Source of the DNA: Albula goreensis
Taxonomy: Eukaryota; Chordata; Actinopteri; Albuliformes; Albulidae
Assembly (NCBI GenBank): GCA_022829145.1
Contig: CM040743.1
Location: 37,419,905-37,483,904, forward strand
Length of the DNA stretch: 64,000 bases
Reading direction: 5' to 3'
The translations under genes and the position numbers were made by a program. The first letter of the stretch is position 1. Every line of letters starts with the position of its first letter. Shown here in pieces: positions 63,088 to 64,000 of this stretch. The notes below the pieces were generated by a model. That model did not search any database and had not been told where the DNA came from. It saw only the letters and a program-made list of their open reading frames with translations.

Positions 63088-63309
63088 GTAAGATTTTTTT
63101 CTTTCATAGAAATTAATTAATCAAATAGTCTCAAATAGTGTCTTAAGAAAACTCATTTCCCTTTTTTTTTTTTTTAACATTTATATATGACAGAAATTGG
63201 TGTTTAGCTACATAAATTTATACTGGATTCTGAAAAAATGAAATAAACGTAAATTCCAGAAATGAACATTTTGTGATCATTTATGAAGACCAACAGTAAG
63301 TAGACCTTT

Positions 63310-63450
63310 TGTGGAAAGTTTCAGTAGAGAATATTGATCCCTCCCAGCGTTCGAAATTAAAGTTGTTCCCACACACTATATAAACCACTGTCTGGTTGTG
63401 TCACTTTGTGTGTCACGCACCTTCTCTTTAGGTGCGTGTGTGGTGTGCGT
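63310..63450 (+). promoter_or_regulatory. Second TATA promoter resembling the previous one
   Basis: TATATAAA at 63377-63384, preceded by gatccctcccagcgtt, which parallels ggtccctcccattgtt at 62943. Downstream sequence to the window end shows no recognisable exon. Confidence 0.4.
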
Positions 63451-64000
63451 GGAGGCAGGGATTGACCGTCCTGGTGGTCGAAAAATTACGAAAATTAAGA
63501 ATTATTAAAATTAAGAAAAATTACGTTGATTTATAAGGAACAAGCTAATCCCTTTCTCTAGATTAGAACTGTGAATAACCGTAGTTCTCCTATACTGAAT
63601 GAGAGTGACAATATCAGAGTGAGATCGCTGCCTGCCAGTGCGCTCCGGTTTATCCATACCAACCTCTTATAATGGTTGATACACAGAACCAATAGGTAAC
63701 GTTAAATATGAGGACAGAAAGCGTTTCTATCCTACTGATGTCTTAGTTGGGTGAAGTTACATCTAGCTAAGCAGTTTTGTGGTTGGGGTGCTGTATTTAT
63801 TCAAGTTTGGAAATATTAACGTAGTGTAGCATTCACTATATAGAGTGACTGACACGGCTCGCCGCTGGACCACGTACTGAACGACATCGTTAGCTGAATG
63901 CACTTTTCATACAACGGTATACCAGTTTGAATTCGAAAGTCATGTTTCATAAATGTATGTATCGGATATCTTAGTTGTGTAACATATCACAGTTGAGTTT
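63450..64000. other. Window end, no gene seen
   Basis: AT-rich sequence without a family-like frame. It may be an intron of a gene extending beyond the window. Confidence 0.5.

Overview
The window is animal nuclear DNA, almost certainly from a ray-finned fish. Three vertebrate intron-exon genes are readable. Introns carry long TG/CA repeats, a tRNA-derived SINE and Tc1-type transposon relics, as is usual in teleost genomes. No bacterial or viral genes were seen.

Layout. (1) 1-12.08 kb: non-coding sequence 5' of, or intronic to, map4. It holds CA/TG-rich tracts, candidate regulatory motifs (E-box/MEF2-like, RFX X-box-like) and one exon-like segment of unknown status. (2) 12.08-37.2 kb, plus strand: a map4-type microtubule-associated protein gene. 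I resolve 12 coding exons whose phases all join: a 342-codon Ser/Pro-rich first coding exon behind an internal promoter-like region, a Lys/Glu-rich exon, Pro/Ala/Lys-rich exons, four tubulin-binding repeats and a MAP4-type C-terminus. The joined reading frame is 1002 codons. (3) 37.2-41.44 kb: intergenic. (4) 41.44-44.80 kb, minus strand: the last 11 exons (rod/tail, through the stop codon) of a fast-skeletal-type myosin heavy chain, cut off at its 5' side by a 500-base run of N (44804-45303). (5) 45.30-50.16 kb: a duplicated block. It contains a TATA promoter with a 37-codon ORF, a Tc1-like transposase relic and a ~1.9-kb unit present twice in tandem with a third partial copy. (6) 51.1-60.13 kb, plus strand: a complete cytosolic phospholipase A2 gamma-like gene (pla2g4c-like) with 16 exons, 576 codons, its own TATA box, a catalytic Ser/Asp pair and one GC-AG intron. 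(7) 60.95-64.0 kb: the block of region 5 recurs, followed by two more TATA promoters resembling the pla2g4c-like promoter. This suggests the start of the next unit of a tandem cluster.

How the parts relate. map4 and the myosin gene converge on the 37-41 kb spacer. The phospholipase gene is bracketed by copies of the same block, so it looks like one unit of a lineage-specific tandem array. The N gap beside the myosin gene lies exactly where that array begins, so the missing motor half of the myosin is most simply an assembly problem. The best candidates for undescribed biology are the duplicated promoter/small-ORF block around the phospholipase gene, the Lys/Glu helix in map4, and splice-relevant repeats in map4 introns: a minisatellite ending in a 3' splice site, and a TG tract filling a short intron.
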